Shown here: piece by piece, positions 52,086 through 64,000 of the stretch | Position numbering within the stretch: position 1 is the stretch's first letter | Layout: every line of letters begins with the position of its first letter | Notes under the pieces: generated by a model | Database searches by the model: none | Seen by the model: only the letters and a program-made list of their open reading frames with translations | Told to the model about the DNA's origin: nothing | Made by a program: the position numbers and the translations under genes | Source: Prunella strophiata | Lineage: Eukaryota; Chordata; Aves; Passeriformes; Prunellidae | DNA: 64,000 bases | Assembly: GCA_036583965.1 (NCBI GenBank) | Contig: JAZBQD010000014.1 | Location: 41,657,490 to 41,721,489 of the forward strand | Reading direction: 5' to 3'

Positions 52086-54039
52086 TAGACTGAAATTCTA
52101 AAAATGTAAGTGATAGGCTCTTTTTCCAAGAAGGAATAATTTATACAGTAAAAGTAAAAATATATTGTTTCTGGGAACTCAAGATGGACACTGAAAGACT
52201 GAGGGTCCAGTGAGTAGGATATCAAGGAGAATGAGATAGATTTATTTTTCTCTAGCTTCTGAATTTTGCATGAATTTTAAATTATTCTAGCCCTTCATTC
52301 CTTATTCCTAAAACAAGGTTAATTCTTATTTTCTGGTGTGCATGTTTTTCTTTCACATAGACAATATGAATCAAGTTCTTTTACATTTATTGAAGCAGAA
52401 CAGCAGGCACCTAATTCCATTCTTAGTAGCACAGAAACCTTGTGAAGAGAGAGGATTCTTGTTCCAGAATGGGGCAAAGTATAAACTTTTAGCTTTTTCT
52501 TGTAAAAGGAAAAAAGAACACTATCTACATACTGAATTAAAGGAATAGTTTAATTTTAACTGTGGAATTCTCTAATATTTTTCGAAATTGTAATAGTTTC
52601 TGGCAAATTTCCTCTGGTTTTTTTTTTTTTTTTTTTTTCAGGTATATGTGTTTAATGTAATAACATGAGCTTATAAATAAATTTGATCTGATTCAAAGTG
52701 AACTTGGTGGGATATACTTATTTATGGTTAAAACCCACAAAAATTCCTAGAATAATAGATTTTTTTCACTAAATCTTGCTAGGAATAATGTGATGGGTTA
52801 GAGCAGGAATATGGCCACATCATTTAATGTATTTATTTATTCCAGCACATATAAAGTAAAATGAAAGAATATGATTTGTGCTCTATGGGAAGACAGAAGT
52901 GCTTTTCTTCTCTACTAACTGACTAGAAGCCTGGAAATTTTTTATCTAGACCTGAACTAAACTCTTCTGCTGTATGAGATTTCTTCCTCCACTTCTAAAA
53001 TGCTTTTGAAAAGTATGTGTTTCATATCAGAATAGATCCCTGGAAGTTATTAAGAATAAATAATTGGATAAGGGAATATCAACTGTCCCAGCAAATCTCA
53101 CTACTCTAAAAAATGCTTAACTCATCTTGTTAACTGGATTAATATTCTGAGAATATAATAGTGCAAATGAGAAAACTTGAGTGCAGAAATTGCACTGCTC
53201 TACTCAAGCCATGGTGTTCAATAATGAAACTGGGACATCTGCTGGGAGTCTGGAATGTTTTAGACTCACAGAGGTGGTTGCTGCAATACTTGTGCTTTTA
53301 AGGTGACTTTTTAATTGAATCAATATGATTCAGATCCACGTTGAACATAGCTGTGAAGATGGAATCTCATCTTGAAAAGCAAAGGAAATAATATGCACTG
53401 CAGGCCCTCAGCCCACAATTGCCTCAGGCACTCCAAGAAAAATGCAAACTCCCTCTCTTCCCCAAATCCAGCCTTAAAATTCAGGTTGAGAAGAGCAAAT
53501 GAAGAGCTGCTAACTAGGGGGGTTATTTTATGTATGTGTATGGCCTGCCTTAAAATTCAGGGAAAGAAGACAGGATTAAGATCTAGGAACTAGGACTATT
53601 TATTTACTTGGTTTTGTGTGTCTTTGTTCTCAGGTGAACGTAACACACATTAGTGTCAGGTGTCTCACACTGCAGCTGTAAAGACAGTTTTCCTCCAGCT
53701 TTTGAACCACAAAACAAATTTATATGCTTGCAGTATCTCTACTCTCATTTTTCAAGTTCTGAATTCTTTTTCCTTTAAAAAGGGCATTCTCCATAGGAGA
53801 TGAATGGCCTTGGAATACAAGCTCAGTTAGACCCGAGTGAACCCTAGGCTTTGATTCCTTAACATAGAATGAAGGGAGTTGAAATACAGAAGAGAATCAA
53901 GGTTTTGAAATGTGTCTTGCATTTATGAGGAAGCTATAGAAACCTGTGTCAAGAAGAAAATGATCTTTAATCTCACATACAGGGTGAGTAAATCTGTCTT
54001 TTGTTTATTGGGAATAAGTAACTCTAGAATTCCTGGAAG
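52086..54039. other. Unannotated AT-rich sequence
   Basis: No gene was recognised. It contains a T21 run at 52618-52638. Confidence 0.57.
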
Positions 54040-54450
54040 AAAACCAAAGCGATGTGCTCTGTGTTTAGCAAGGGTACAGACCCTCAAGTCAAGGTGCAAA
54101 AGCCCTGCCAGGTGCACTTTGGCCACTAGTGCCACTGAGTCATGCCTGCTTGGATGCCAGGAGCTGTTTTCTGCAGAGGGAAGCTGACTCACCCAGCACA
54201 GCCCAGCAGCCTGACCATAATGTTCCAGGAGATCGTAACTCAGGGGAGGGCGCCGTAGGATTGATCACTGATTTATTCTTTTGTGTCACACGGCCAGGTT
54301 CTTTCATGTCAGTCTCCATGGTGATGAGTTTGACCGTCACCCCCGGGCCAGCACAGAGTGGTGCAGGAGCTCACCTGGGCAGATTTACACCGCTGCTGTG
54401 TCACAGGCACCGCGACAGCGAACTCCTGACGCACCGAACTGCTGAAAGTC
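54040..54450. other. CpG-rich patch of unknown nature
   Basis: There are twelve CpG dinucleotides between 54234 and 54435, in contexts such as GGGCGCCGTAGG, ACCCCCGGGCC and CACCGCGACAGCG. Most 60-base lines elsewhere in the window have none or one. GC content is visibly higher than in the flanks. A 144-codon plus-strand frame (54129-54563) and a 66-codon minus-strand frame (54140-54340) cross it without recognisable domains. It matches no CR1 or LTR type I know. Options are a small CpG island (promoter or enhancer), a relatively young insertion not yet CpG-depleted, or a GC-rich conserved element. Confidence 0.6.
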
Positions 54451-57400
54451 ACTTCCCATTGAGGCATAAAAAATACATTTTCTCATCTGGCAGGCAATCC
54501 AAACTGCTAATTACTGGCAAAAATATTTCCTTTCTAGCTAAACAGCTAGGCAATACAAGTTAGTCTTGCTTTTTTGCCAAGGCTGTGAAAAAGGAGCTGA
54601 TCTAGAACATACCTAAAACTCAACCCAAAATTTGCTGCTCTGCTACTACATCAAATACCTCAATCTCTGCCTTTGCTGTTCCCCCATCATCCAAATTATA
54701 TAGCAAATCAAAGAGAGAGAGAGGTCACCAAAGTTAGATTAAATTGCAAAGCAGGTGTAAGAAGTGAAAAACTGAATGTCAGTTTGACTGTCAGAACTGA
54801 TACTATTTCATATACTAGGAGAACTCAATATTCTGGAAGAGTGCATGGCAGTGAAACATCAGAAAATTATTTATTTAATTAAATAAATTTCCATGTAGAC
54901 AGTTTAAAATCACAGTCATTTTCATTCTAATTTGGGTAGGATGCTGTATTTTCTTCTGTTAATCAGGATTTTCAGTAAATTGAGGTTCTCAGGGAAGAGC
55001 AGAATATTTTATACCTTTTGCTAGTGCAGTTGAAAAGCACAGGCAAATTGCCATCATCTTTCTACAGGACTGAGCAATTGTCCTGATTTTGCTTAGGAAG
55101 AGAAGCTTTTATAGCAGTTCAGGGACAGAATTGTTAGGTGACCATGAAGATCTCAGTAAACTTATTTCCCCCATCAAATCATTAGGGTAATCTGCTGTTA
55201 CTAAGTTCCTCTATTAATGATAGATATATATGTTTACCTTTGTATTATGCATAATAAATAGATTTCATGCATTTATGATATTACATGAGCATGTTTAAAC
55301 ACAAAATTTTAGTGACAATACAAACTAGTCTAAATGTGTATAAAAGTTCTGAAAATCAACATTTCATACCAATATGTGGTAGATTTCTGACCCTAGGAAC
55401 CCCTCCCTTTCCTGAACACTTTGGATTGTAAGCAGGGACTCTGCTAACTGTGGAGGTTTTAGCTGCATGTTATCTGTTTAGATTCTAGAGGTGGATGTGT
55501 GTGCTTAAACATTCCTGGATTTTGCAAATCTTAAAAGTATGAGAAACCAGTATATAGATTCCTACACTGTTGAATTCCCAGAAATGCTGATGGTTTCACA
55601 GAATGCAATAAAGCTTTGCAGAATGTGCTGTTTGTTGTGTTTGGGACCTTTTTGAGTATGATTTACACACCTGGTATTTACCCCTGATATGAAGATGGAT
55701 TATGGACTTAACATACATTTTTTCTTTCACATAAATACTTTCAATAACTTCATGTCATTGAAGTTTTAGCCTGTTAAAGTTTAATGCAGTGTCTTGCATA
55801 TGTTCAATGTAGATAGAAAATACAGATTTTAGGCCTTGAAGATGTGCTCAGTGAGTTGACTTGCACATAGTTACTGAAACCATTAATACTGGGAGCTGTG
55901 ACCATAGGCAGATGTGAACTATTTTAAACATGCAAGCGGATTTGAAAAATTACTTTGATTATGATGGAATTTGAGCAAGCATGAGTCACTGAGCACATCA
56001 GACATAAATTAAGTTGCTTTTCAGTAATCACAGATTTTCTGTTTTATCTGACACTGTGGAAATGCATTTATACCATACAATCTTCCATCATATGGTACAG
56101 AATTAGTTTCATTTGACATAGCATTATTTAACTTCTGGAGTGTGCACAAATTTCGATGTCTGTATTTGTCATGACACACGGCATATAAAATGTGGAAAAT
56201 ATACACACGCTTATTTTGTGGAAATTTATGCACGCAGCTTTTCTCTGGCCTTCTGGATGGCATTTGGCTCTGGATTAAATTATGTAGATAGAGGTGTCCA
56301 TATGTGCTAGGTGTCTAAACTCCCACTACAATCTGAGGAGACAGGGAGCTCAGTTCGTCCACCCACACACAGCTGCCTGGTGTCATCTGCATAAATTGAG
56401 GATTTGCCTGTCTGTCCTCCAACAAAAGCACAGGTCTCCCACAGATCTGCCACCCCCATGTGTCAGGGACATGTGAGGCTCTCAGATGTCACCAGGCAGC
56501 CCCTTTCATGTGCCACCTAAGTTCTTAACCCTACATCTCCACTGACTGCAGTGGGAGATCAAGGAACCATCTCCCACAAATAAACCTGTATTTAGACACC
56601 CTTCTTCAGACATCTTCATTTTGAAACAAAGAGTACTTTCAGCATTTCAGTCTTCTGGGACAATGTAAATGAAATGCATGAAAAAGCAAATATTCATGCT
56701 TGTCCTGTTGTAACATGTCTCAAAATTTTGAAGCATGTTTTCTTACTGAACTTCTATTTATGGAAAAGCCTTTGAAAAGATTTGTTTCTTACTGAACTTC
56801 TCTAATTTATACATCACATGATCTTAAACAGCTCACATTTCTTCTAAAATGGTATCAAAAGAGATGAAAACCAGAAAGAATAACAATTTTTCTTATTTTC
56901 TGTCATTATTTTTCTATGTTTAGGATTGTACTTCAGAATGGATTGAATGAAAGAAACATAAATGCTGTTGTAGTACATCTTATATAGTGTGCATCTTACT
57001 GTCAACAAATATACTTTGTGTTATAATGAATATTTTCTATGAATTTTAAATCAATATTTATTGTAAATTAATATTCAGTAAAATTTACTATTAACCTGGA
57101 AGGGCAAGAGTCAGAAAATATGCATAGAGCTGCATTAGGAAGAGGTTTTCTTTCTGATTATGTAAATATATTAGCTGTTTCTGTAGTGATATGTAATGAT
57201 GTTTACTGAGGTACAGGTCCCATAAAGGTAAATGACCAGTTCAGCATGAGGAATAGTGGTTGCTATACTGTCTAGCAGGGACAGCATAGAAAGAGTATTT
57301 CCAATTCAAAGTACAAAATTTATATTCAAATTTACCATTCACCACTATTTGAAATCTGTATTTCTCTATTCTTTCCTGCTGAAGAGTAAATGAAAAGAGA

Positions 57401-59950
57401 AAAACATATTTCTAGTATATGCCAAATTTAAAATAATGGACAAAGCCAACATTTTTGTATTGCTTTATATCAGCAACATATAACTGCAATTAAAAGGATT
57501 AACAAAGCTCCTGGGTCACAAAGAATAAATAAGATTTACACTTGAGAGTCTTTCAAAATGGTGGAAAAGTGATGCTAAATATTCTCTTAAACTCCAGTGT
57601 CTGCTGTTGCAGAACAGAAATATCCAGCTGCATGGGAATTGAAAGCCAGCTCTCCTGAAAGGGATAAATATCATATTTAAATTTGTAATATACCATACAT
57701 AGTTTGCCACAGAGATGAAATCAACTCTAAATCATACTCCTACTAGAGACAAAGTAATGCATCAGGTAGATAGGATAACTTAATCAATACAGGGGAGGTT
57801 TTACTAAAACAGAAGGATTCCCAGGCATGAATGCAACACTTAGCCATGTAGCACCTATGGCTCCTGTGGGCTCCCAAACAAAGCTTCCACTGGTGTTTAG
57901 AAGAGCTTTCTGTGAGTAAGGATTATGTCATGGAAGGTAACTCCTCTGAGTATAATTAAATGCTAAATTCTCTCCTTACCACTCTTTTGTTTCTCTGGAG
58001 TCACAGAGTGAAACTTAACCCAAGGCTCTGTATTTGAGAATGGACCAGAAAGTCATCAAATAAGTATTTGTTTTCTTAGTAAATAGTATGGATAAACTGA
58101 CAATACCCTAATTACATCCAGCAGTGTGTAATTGTCCTGTAATGTCTTTCATACTCCTGAAGCTTCTGCCCCCATCCTCATGCAAAACACTGGGCTGCCT
58201 CAGGATCTGCTCTTAGCTGGTACAGATGTACTGCCTGTGAGCTGGCTGCCATGAAAGCAGCTCTGTTGGGAGGAGGAAGGCAGGAGAATCAGGAGTCTCA
58301 CCTCCATCTGTGTACCCTCTATACTTCAATCAGGAAATACATTAACACTTGATCTTACAGTTATCCAGTAAAGCACAACAGTCAGAACTCCCAAGACTGG
58401 GTCCTGCATGTTTTGCAGCCTTCAAGGGAACAGAAGGAAAGAGAAACCAAAGTGTCCACTCTGATGTCAGGTCCTTTCCTGAGCTTCTTGCAGGCATGTT
58501 GTAACCAGCCTTGTGCTTGGTCTGTCTTGCCTGGCTGGCTGGACCTCAGACCTGCTGTGTCACTGCCAGTGTGTCTAACCCTGGGCTAGGTCAGCCCCAC
58601 TTTTGTCTCAGTCTTTAGGGAAGCAGAGACATGCTGGGGAAGGGCACTGCCCTGCTTGCCTTGCTGTTGCTCTTGTCTCCCTGTCATGTGCAGGGGAGCT
58701 CAGCCTTAAACTTCCCTGACATGAAGATCACAGGCTGTATAGTTACTTATCTTGATCATGGGAAGAACTCTTGCTTATCTGATGCTCAGAAAATGGATGT
58801 TTGATCAATACTATAGACATAACAGGGCATTGGCCAATGGATTTAAAATGTTCTCTCATTACTGGCAGCACTTGATTATTGGTTTCCACAATCTTTACCT
58901 GCACTTATTATTAGGCAATGCAAGCTTAAATAGTTCTAAGTGATGATCACCTCTCTAGAAGATATACTGATGCAATGTCAAAAGAATATCCATTAAAAAT
59001 TTCAGAAAAAGCAATCTTTAACTGAGTGCTCTGAAGCTGTCAGTGTCATTGCCAAGCAGGAGAGAGAACTTCCTAGCATTTAAATTGCCATCTAACTAAA
59101 AGACAGCTAGAATAGTTAACTGTAGTACCATGCTGACAGCAAGTTGAGGGAGGTGATGCTGCTCTTCTGCTCAGCACTGGTAAGACACATCTGTAGTGCT
59201 CAGAGCAGTGCTGGACTCCCCAGTCAGTACAGGAGAGGTATGGGCAAAGGGGAGACAGTTCAGCAATGAGGCTGGACTGCTGAATATGATTGGAACATCT
59301 GTCATTTCAGGAGAGGCTGAGAAAGCTGAAATTGCAGCCTGGAGAAGTCTCATGGGGTACCTCACCAATGTATACAAATATCTGATGTGGGAATTAAACA
59401 TCTCCCTCAGACTCTTCTCTGTTGGTGACCAGGGAAAGAACAAAGGGTGTTGGATGCTACCTGAAATACAGGAAATTCATTCAAAAAATGAAAAATCTTT
59501 TTTTTGCCATGAGAGTAGTCATTACACAGAAGCAGATTGCCCACATAGGTTGTGGGTTTTCATTCTTGGAGGTACCCAAACTCCAAATGGACACAGTCCT
59601 GTGTAACCTCTCCTAGTGGCTCTCATTGCAGGGTATGACTTCCTGTCCCTCCAATTCTGCTTCTGCACACCTGGCCAGGCTGTTAACAACTGAGCTTCTG
59701 TGACAGGCTCTGTTTATAGAAGTATTGATTTTTGGTAGCCATCTCTCCTTTTAATACAGAGTTTCACTTCCATGTACGTGGCCTTCAATAGCAAGTGGAT
59801 ATTTCCAGGCCTTTCTTGGGAAGGAAGCCCTCTGCTGTGACTCTTACTCACCCTGAAACCATTCGGTGTTCCAATATTCCTCACTTCTTGACACAGCCAT
59901 AATATTCCTTCTAACTATTTTAATTAAAATTATTTTACCACAGAAGTTTC
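54451..59950. other. Unannotated AT-rich stretch
   Basis: No gene was recognised. A block at 56300-56610 and another at 58140-58700 are less AT-rich than their surroundings but were not identified. The frame at 59196-59606 (136 codons) lacks domain features. Confidence 0.55.
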
Positions 59951-59952
59951 TC

Positions 59953-59974
59953 TTTTTTTTTTTTTTTTTTTTTT
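59953..59974. repeat. T22 homopolymer
   Basis: Twenty-two consecutive T. No retroposed sequence was recognised next to it. Confidence 0.93.
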
Positions 59975-62639
59975 CCCTCTTTTATTTCCCTATGACTTAC
60001 TGGACATCAGACTGGACACTTTCATTTCTCATTCTTTCTGTTCCCACCAGTGCTACAAAACATCCAAGCTCAGCCTTGGAATTTCTGACTAGTGAGCTGT
60101 ACTGGAAAACTATAAGGCCAAGTAATGAAAGCTTGATCTGGCACATTCCTTCCTGAGCTATTAAACATTATCTGTGTGTTTTCTAAGAAACAGGACAGTC
60201 ACAGGGAAATAGAGTCAGAATGAGTATCAGAAAGTTTTCTGTTACTTGGAATAAAAAGTCCTCCTCTGATGACAGATCACAAAGTTTTCTCATATTCAGT
60301 ACTACCACTTATGGTGCTGCTAAGCATTGGCACACAAGTATTTTCTTTACAGTGTTTTTATAGTTTTGTCTTTTGAAGCTAGAAAAAGAATCAAAGGACA
60401 TTTCCAAGGTAGTAACAATACTGATGGTTAAACTCCTAATTTTTGTAACTTTGTCAGGCAATAACATCTGGTACAATAATCTTACAAAATACAAAGCAAT
60501 TTCTAATTGTTATTATGTGTTCTGGAAAGAGTGGCCTAGTTCAGTACAGGTTAAAATGAAAATCATTCATTTTTCATAATATGGGAAACAAGAAATTAAA
60601 CCAGATGCTGAGAGCTGATGCTTTTTCCACCAATAATATCCCTGCAAAATGAGATAGGGACTGCAAAAGCAGATAGTAAGAATGAAGATGGACTTGCTAA
60701 CTTCTTTAGGAAAAGCTGTTGTCCTCACTGAATTCATGTCATAAAAGCAAATGTGAAAGAAATGAAACCAAATTGCCCTGAAAGATATCTTATTCTTACA
60801 CTGAGGCCCAAACTGCAAGGGGAATTGTATCTCCAGGCAATATGTATGCAACCAGAATGCAATGGATGAGAAGAGACCCTGGTTTCTCACATCCCACAGC
60901 ATTGGCATTTTGGATAACATCTGTGGCACAACCACTCTGAGCTGGGATTGAGTGAGGATGGAACAAGGTTCATCTGAATATATCTGCATCCTCTCTCACC
61001 TTTTCCCCACAAATCTTCTCTTTTCTCAGCACCCTTAGCAAGAAGTAAACTAAATGTGCTGGGATTACCAAGGCAAGTTGATTTTGCCAGTTATGCAATG
61101 ACACATACCAGTCTCAGAAGGAAAATTGATTCATATTTTGTTCTGGACTGCAGATTTGTGCTAAGAAACATGTCTGTGTTGGTCTTGGCCTTATATGCAT
61201 TTTACAGTTGTAAGGCATTTTACACTTTTAAGAGTTTGGGGAAAGGGGATGTAAATAAAAAAATGAAATGGAATAAATTGCCTGGGGAATAAATTTGGTA
61301 AAATATGTTGTATTCTGGTTGTATTACAAATTTTATTTAAAAACTATATCATATGATTATGCGAAAAGTTTGGATGAAAATCTTTAAGGTATCTCAAAAT
61401 ACCCTCGTCAATTATGCTACTGTACATATGTTTGCAACATTGAAATGTGGACAAAAAAAAGGTCTACAAAATACTTTGAATAACATCCTGTGGGATTGCA
61501 AAGTCCTGCTTGCCTGGAAAACTAGATACAACTTTAATAGTGTTCCCATGGCTACCATCTAGTGCTGTGTTTGCTAATATAATCTGAGGAATCTAAAAAA
61601 TAAAAAAGGAAAGGGTCATATACCTCTGCATATAACTAGGAAAGGGAATTGTACTGATTTGCATACTCAGCTTTATTCATTGTCACTGGTTTTGCAGTGC
61701 TGTCTTTCCCCTGCTGTTCTCTCCAGTTCAGTTGAAGTGCTACATCATTTGCTCACTGCAACAGGAACCCCCCCAAGAAGCAGAGATTCACTGCTCTTTT
61801 ACCCTGTGCAAAGTGAAATACATCCTTCCATTGATCCTGTTAATCAAGGAAATAAATGAGCTGCCTGTTATTCTCATGAATAGGAAAAAAACCCTGAAAC
61901 AGACCTTTCCTTTACCACTGTACAGTTTAAGAAAAACTAGGGATTGTGATTTTATTCCATTTTGCATTTCATTGCCTTATTTTTATTTGTCAAGTTCTAT
62001 CAGTAGGCTTGGTTTTTTACAAGGCAGAGAAAAACAACCCTGCTGTCCTAGGGAAATCAAACGTGTATAAATACTAAGAATGTACTAATTTAGCTGCTAT
62101 TTTACAGAGCCCACTCCTTGCAATGAGAAGTAAGTTGTAAAGGTTCTGGCCTGATGTCCTCCTGTGTTTTTCTTGAAAACACAGATGCATACCAGAGGCA
62201 CATTGCGGGGATAAGGATGTGCAGGCATCCTAACCATTAAAGAGAGGTCAAGTTTCACAAAGAAAAGAACATATGGAAAACAAAATATACAATCAGTTTT
62301 GTTACTTTGTACATAGATTAGGAGATCTATTCACCTGGAATCAGCGTGAATAGTAGCATGATATCAACAGGTCTAAAGAGATTATGACAGGAAAAGCAGG
62401 GGAAAGTGGATGGAATGGACAAAATGAAAATTGGCAACCACAGAAATGTTGAAGCAGCAATCAAGATGAAGGTGCAGGGTGAAAAGACACTGTGGCAGTT
62501 TAAGAAACAATTAACTACACTGAGATATCTAGATGGTTTTGTTATGGAGCACAAGAAAAGATGAAAGAGATTGCACCCATGTGTCCTGCTTAAAACCTAG
62601 AGGGGAACAACAAGGGCTAGAAATAATTCTGAAATTTTG
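59975..62639. other. Unannotated non-coding sequence
   Basis: No gene or dispersed repeat was recognised. The frame at 60567-60989 (minus, 140 codons) has no detectable domain. Confidence 0.56.
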
Positions 62640-63640
62640 AAGCCCCATATGATAATGGGGAAAATAAATGAGAGTGAAGAATGAATGCAGAGAGAGAGGG
62701 AGATCTTATTTTTCAATATGGAGTTAGAACAACACTGGAAAAGCTGTTACATAAATGTGTATGCATGCATACGTTGACATGACTCAAGTACAAAAAGTTA
62801 GAGAGTCTGATTTTTTTTTAATAATATCATCCAGGATCAGGAATAGTATATAGAAGGGAAAGAGAAATAAAATTAATGTAAGTGGAACCCCATGATGCCT
62901 TTGTGTTAAGTGGAAGGGAGGGGAAGAGAAGGCAATTTTAAGAAAGATACAGTTGAAGGGCGTTCAGAGAGGAGCTACAAAACTGAAGTGCCATGCAGGA
63001 TTAAGGCAGAGAAAATGATAGGTTTTGCTGAATGTAACCAATAGACTGAGATGGATGAGAGTAGAAAGGAGGTCTATAGAGAGAAGAGATCACAGCTGAC
63101 CTTGGTAAGGGGTGTTTCAGTGGAGTGGAAATAGCAGAGAGCAGCTTAGGGGGATCTGAGGGGCAACAGAATGCAGAGAGAGCCAGAGCATCCAAGGCAG
63201 GTAGCATGTGAAGGGTCTGTGACAGCCAGGAGAAAGCAGCAGCTGCCAAAAGACAAGGGGCATCACATCAGGGACCAAAACACACTAAGACATATTAAAA
63301 GAGAAAATCAAAGAAGGAGGAAAAGAAAGAGAAAGAAAAAAAAAATGAAAAAGAAAAAAAGAAAAAGAGAAAAAGAAAAGGAAAAGGGGCTAGCTTGAGA
63401 ATGAGAATGTATGCGTGACTGTAACTGAAGAGAAACTGGAAAGGTGGAAGTGAGTGGGAGAAGAAAAAGGGTAACAGATGAAAAACTTCCCATGCCAGGG
63501 ATGCTGGCAGAGGACAGGCAAAATATGATGTGTGTGTAGGCAGGGAGACAGGAGCTGAAAAGGAGAGAGATAATATACCAGCTCAGCAGAGGCTGAATGA
63601 TATCTGGTCAAAGTATAATCCTTCATGCTTGTTGTGCTAT
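62640..63640. other. Purine-skewed kilobase
   Basis: The plus strand is dominated by A and G over about 1 kb, with repeated gaga/ggaa/aaag wording. All long minus-strand frames in it are correspondingly rich in S, F, L and P. No gene was identified. Confidence 0.7.
63311..63389. repeat. GA/A-rich low-complexity tract
   Basis: The tract is almost entirely purine, built of GAAA, GAAAAA and GGAAAA units. The plus-strand KRKRKKKKMKKKKRKREKEKEK frame is a product of this simple sequence, not a basic protein gene. Confidence 0.93.
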
Positions 63641-64000
63641 TCTAAGATGTGGCAGAGTTTAACACAGCAGAAAAAGATGAAATTTAAAATATTTGGCTTT
63701 AATTTGTGAGAAAAATGTCTGTCCTTGAAGACAATGCTGATTTAAGGGCCATTAAAATTCAGCTAGGTATCCTTGTAAAGAGCACAGTACAAACAGACAA
63801 AGGCATCTGGAGAGATGAAAGTGGCATATGGAGAACTCATCGAGAAATGCTTGCCTTTATCTCAAAGCTTTTCTAGTTTGAATGTTTCCTGTTCCACACC
63901 CAGATGAAAATAAAATGTTACTGAGCTTCTTTCTAATAAAAGAAACATAAAAACTCAACTCAGAAGTAAAATTTATTCATTTTCCATCCACATGGCAGAT
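63641..64000. other. Unannotated right edge
   Basis: AT-rich, nothing recognised. Confidence 0.58.

Noticed and set aside
36365..54110. Shared peptide LKSRCKSPA in plus-strand frames near 36370 and 54083
   Set aside because: The underlying DNA matches over only about 30 bp with many differences and no flanking similarity. Chance or a very old repeat is more likely than a shared exon.
63171..63398. Lysine/arginine-rich plus-strand frame resembling a nuclear basic protein
   Set aside because: Direct translation of the GA/A-rich simple repeat at 63311-63389.

Overview
The window looks like a gene desert, or a very large intron, from a bird, most likely a passerine. The main evidence is interspersed repeats. 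There are seven recognisable CR1 LINE pieces, and several end in the diagnostic ATTCTATG-type tail. There are also long terminal repeats of the ERVL-like kind common in songbird genomes. The rest is AT-rich, CpG-poor sequence with short stop-rich frames. No frame gives a protein that I recognise as a cellular gene. I found no tRNA, rRNA, snRNA, CRISPR array or operon. The identifications rest on reading and recall of family consensus sequences, plus comparison of copies within the window; no database search was run.

Layout. 1-2971: unannotated single-copy sequence. 2972-4815: two CR1 pieces in opposite orientation; the second keeps a reverse-transcriptase FADD motif. 4816-8999: unannotated. 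9000-9310: candidate old LTR with a TATA box on the minus strand. 11826-12545: CR1 with an internal deletion. 13646-14714: ERVL-like solo LTR of about 1.07 kb with internal tandem motifs. 14715-22557: unannotated apart from a perfect 32-bp palindrome at 19820. 22558-23080: CR1 3' end. 26011-26600: ERVL-like solo LTR with perfect 5-bp target-site duplications, followed by a pyrimidine tract. 30203-30738: very old CR1 reverse-transcriptase segment interrupted by a 34-A tract. 42830-43160: fragment of the same LTR superfamily as the 13.6-kb LTR, in opposite orientation. 43846-44662: local direct duplication of a unit of about 310-340 bp around trinucleotide repeats. 50576-50646 and 51871-52085: CR1 scraps. 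54040-54450: CpG cluster not explained by any repeat I know. 62640-63640: strongly purine-skewed kilobase.

No genes act together here. Any function would be non-coding: enhancers, lncRNA exons or promoters co-opted from LTRs. The features most worth a second look are the local duplication, the CpG cluster, the palindrome, and the two LTRs still carrying promoter or polyadenylation-like sequence. I found no evidence of a new multi-gene system.
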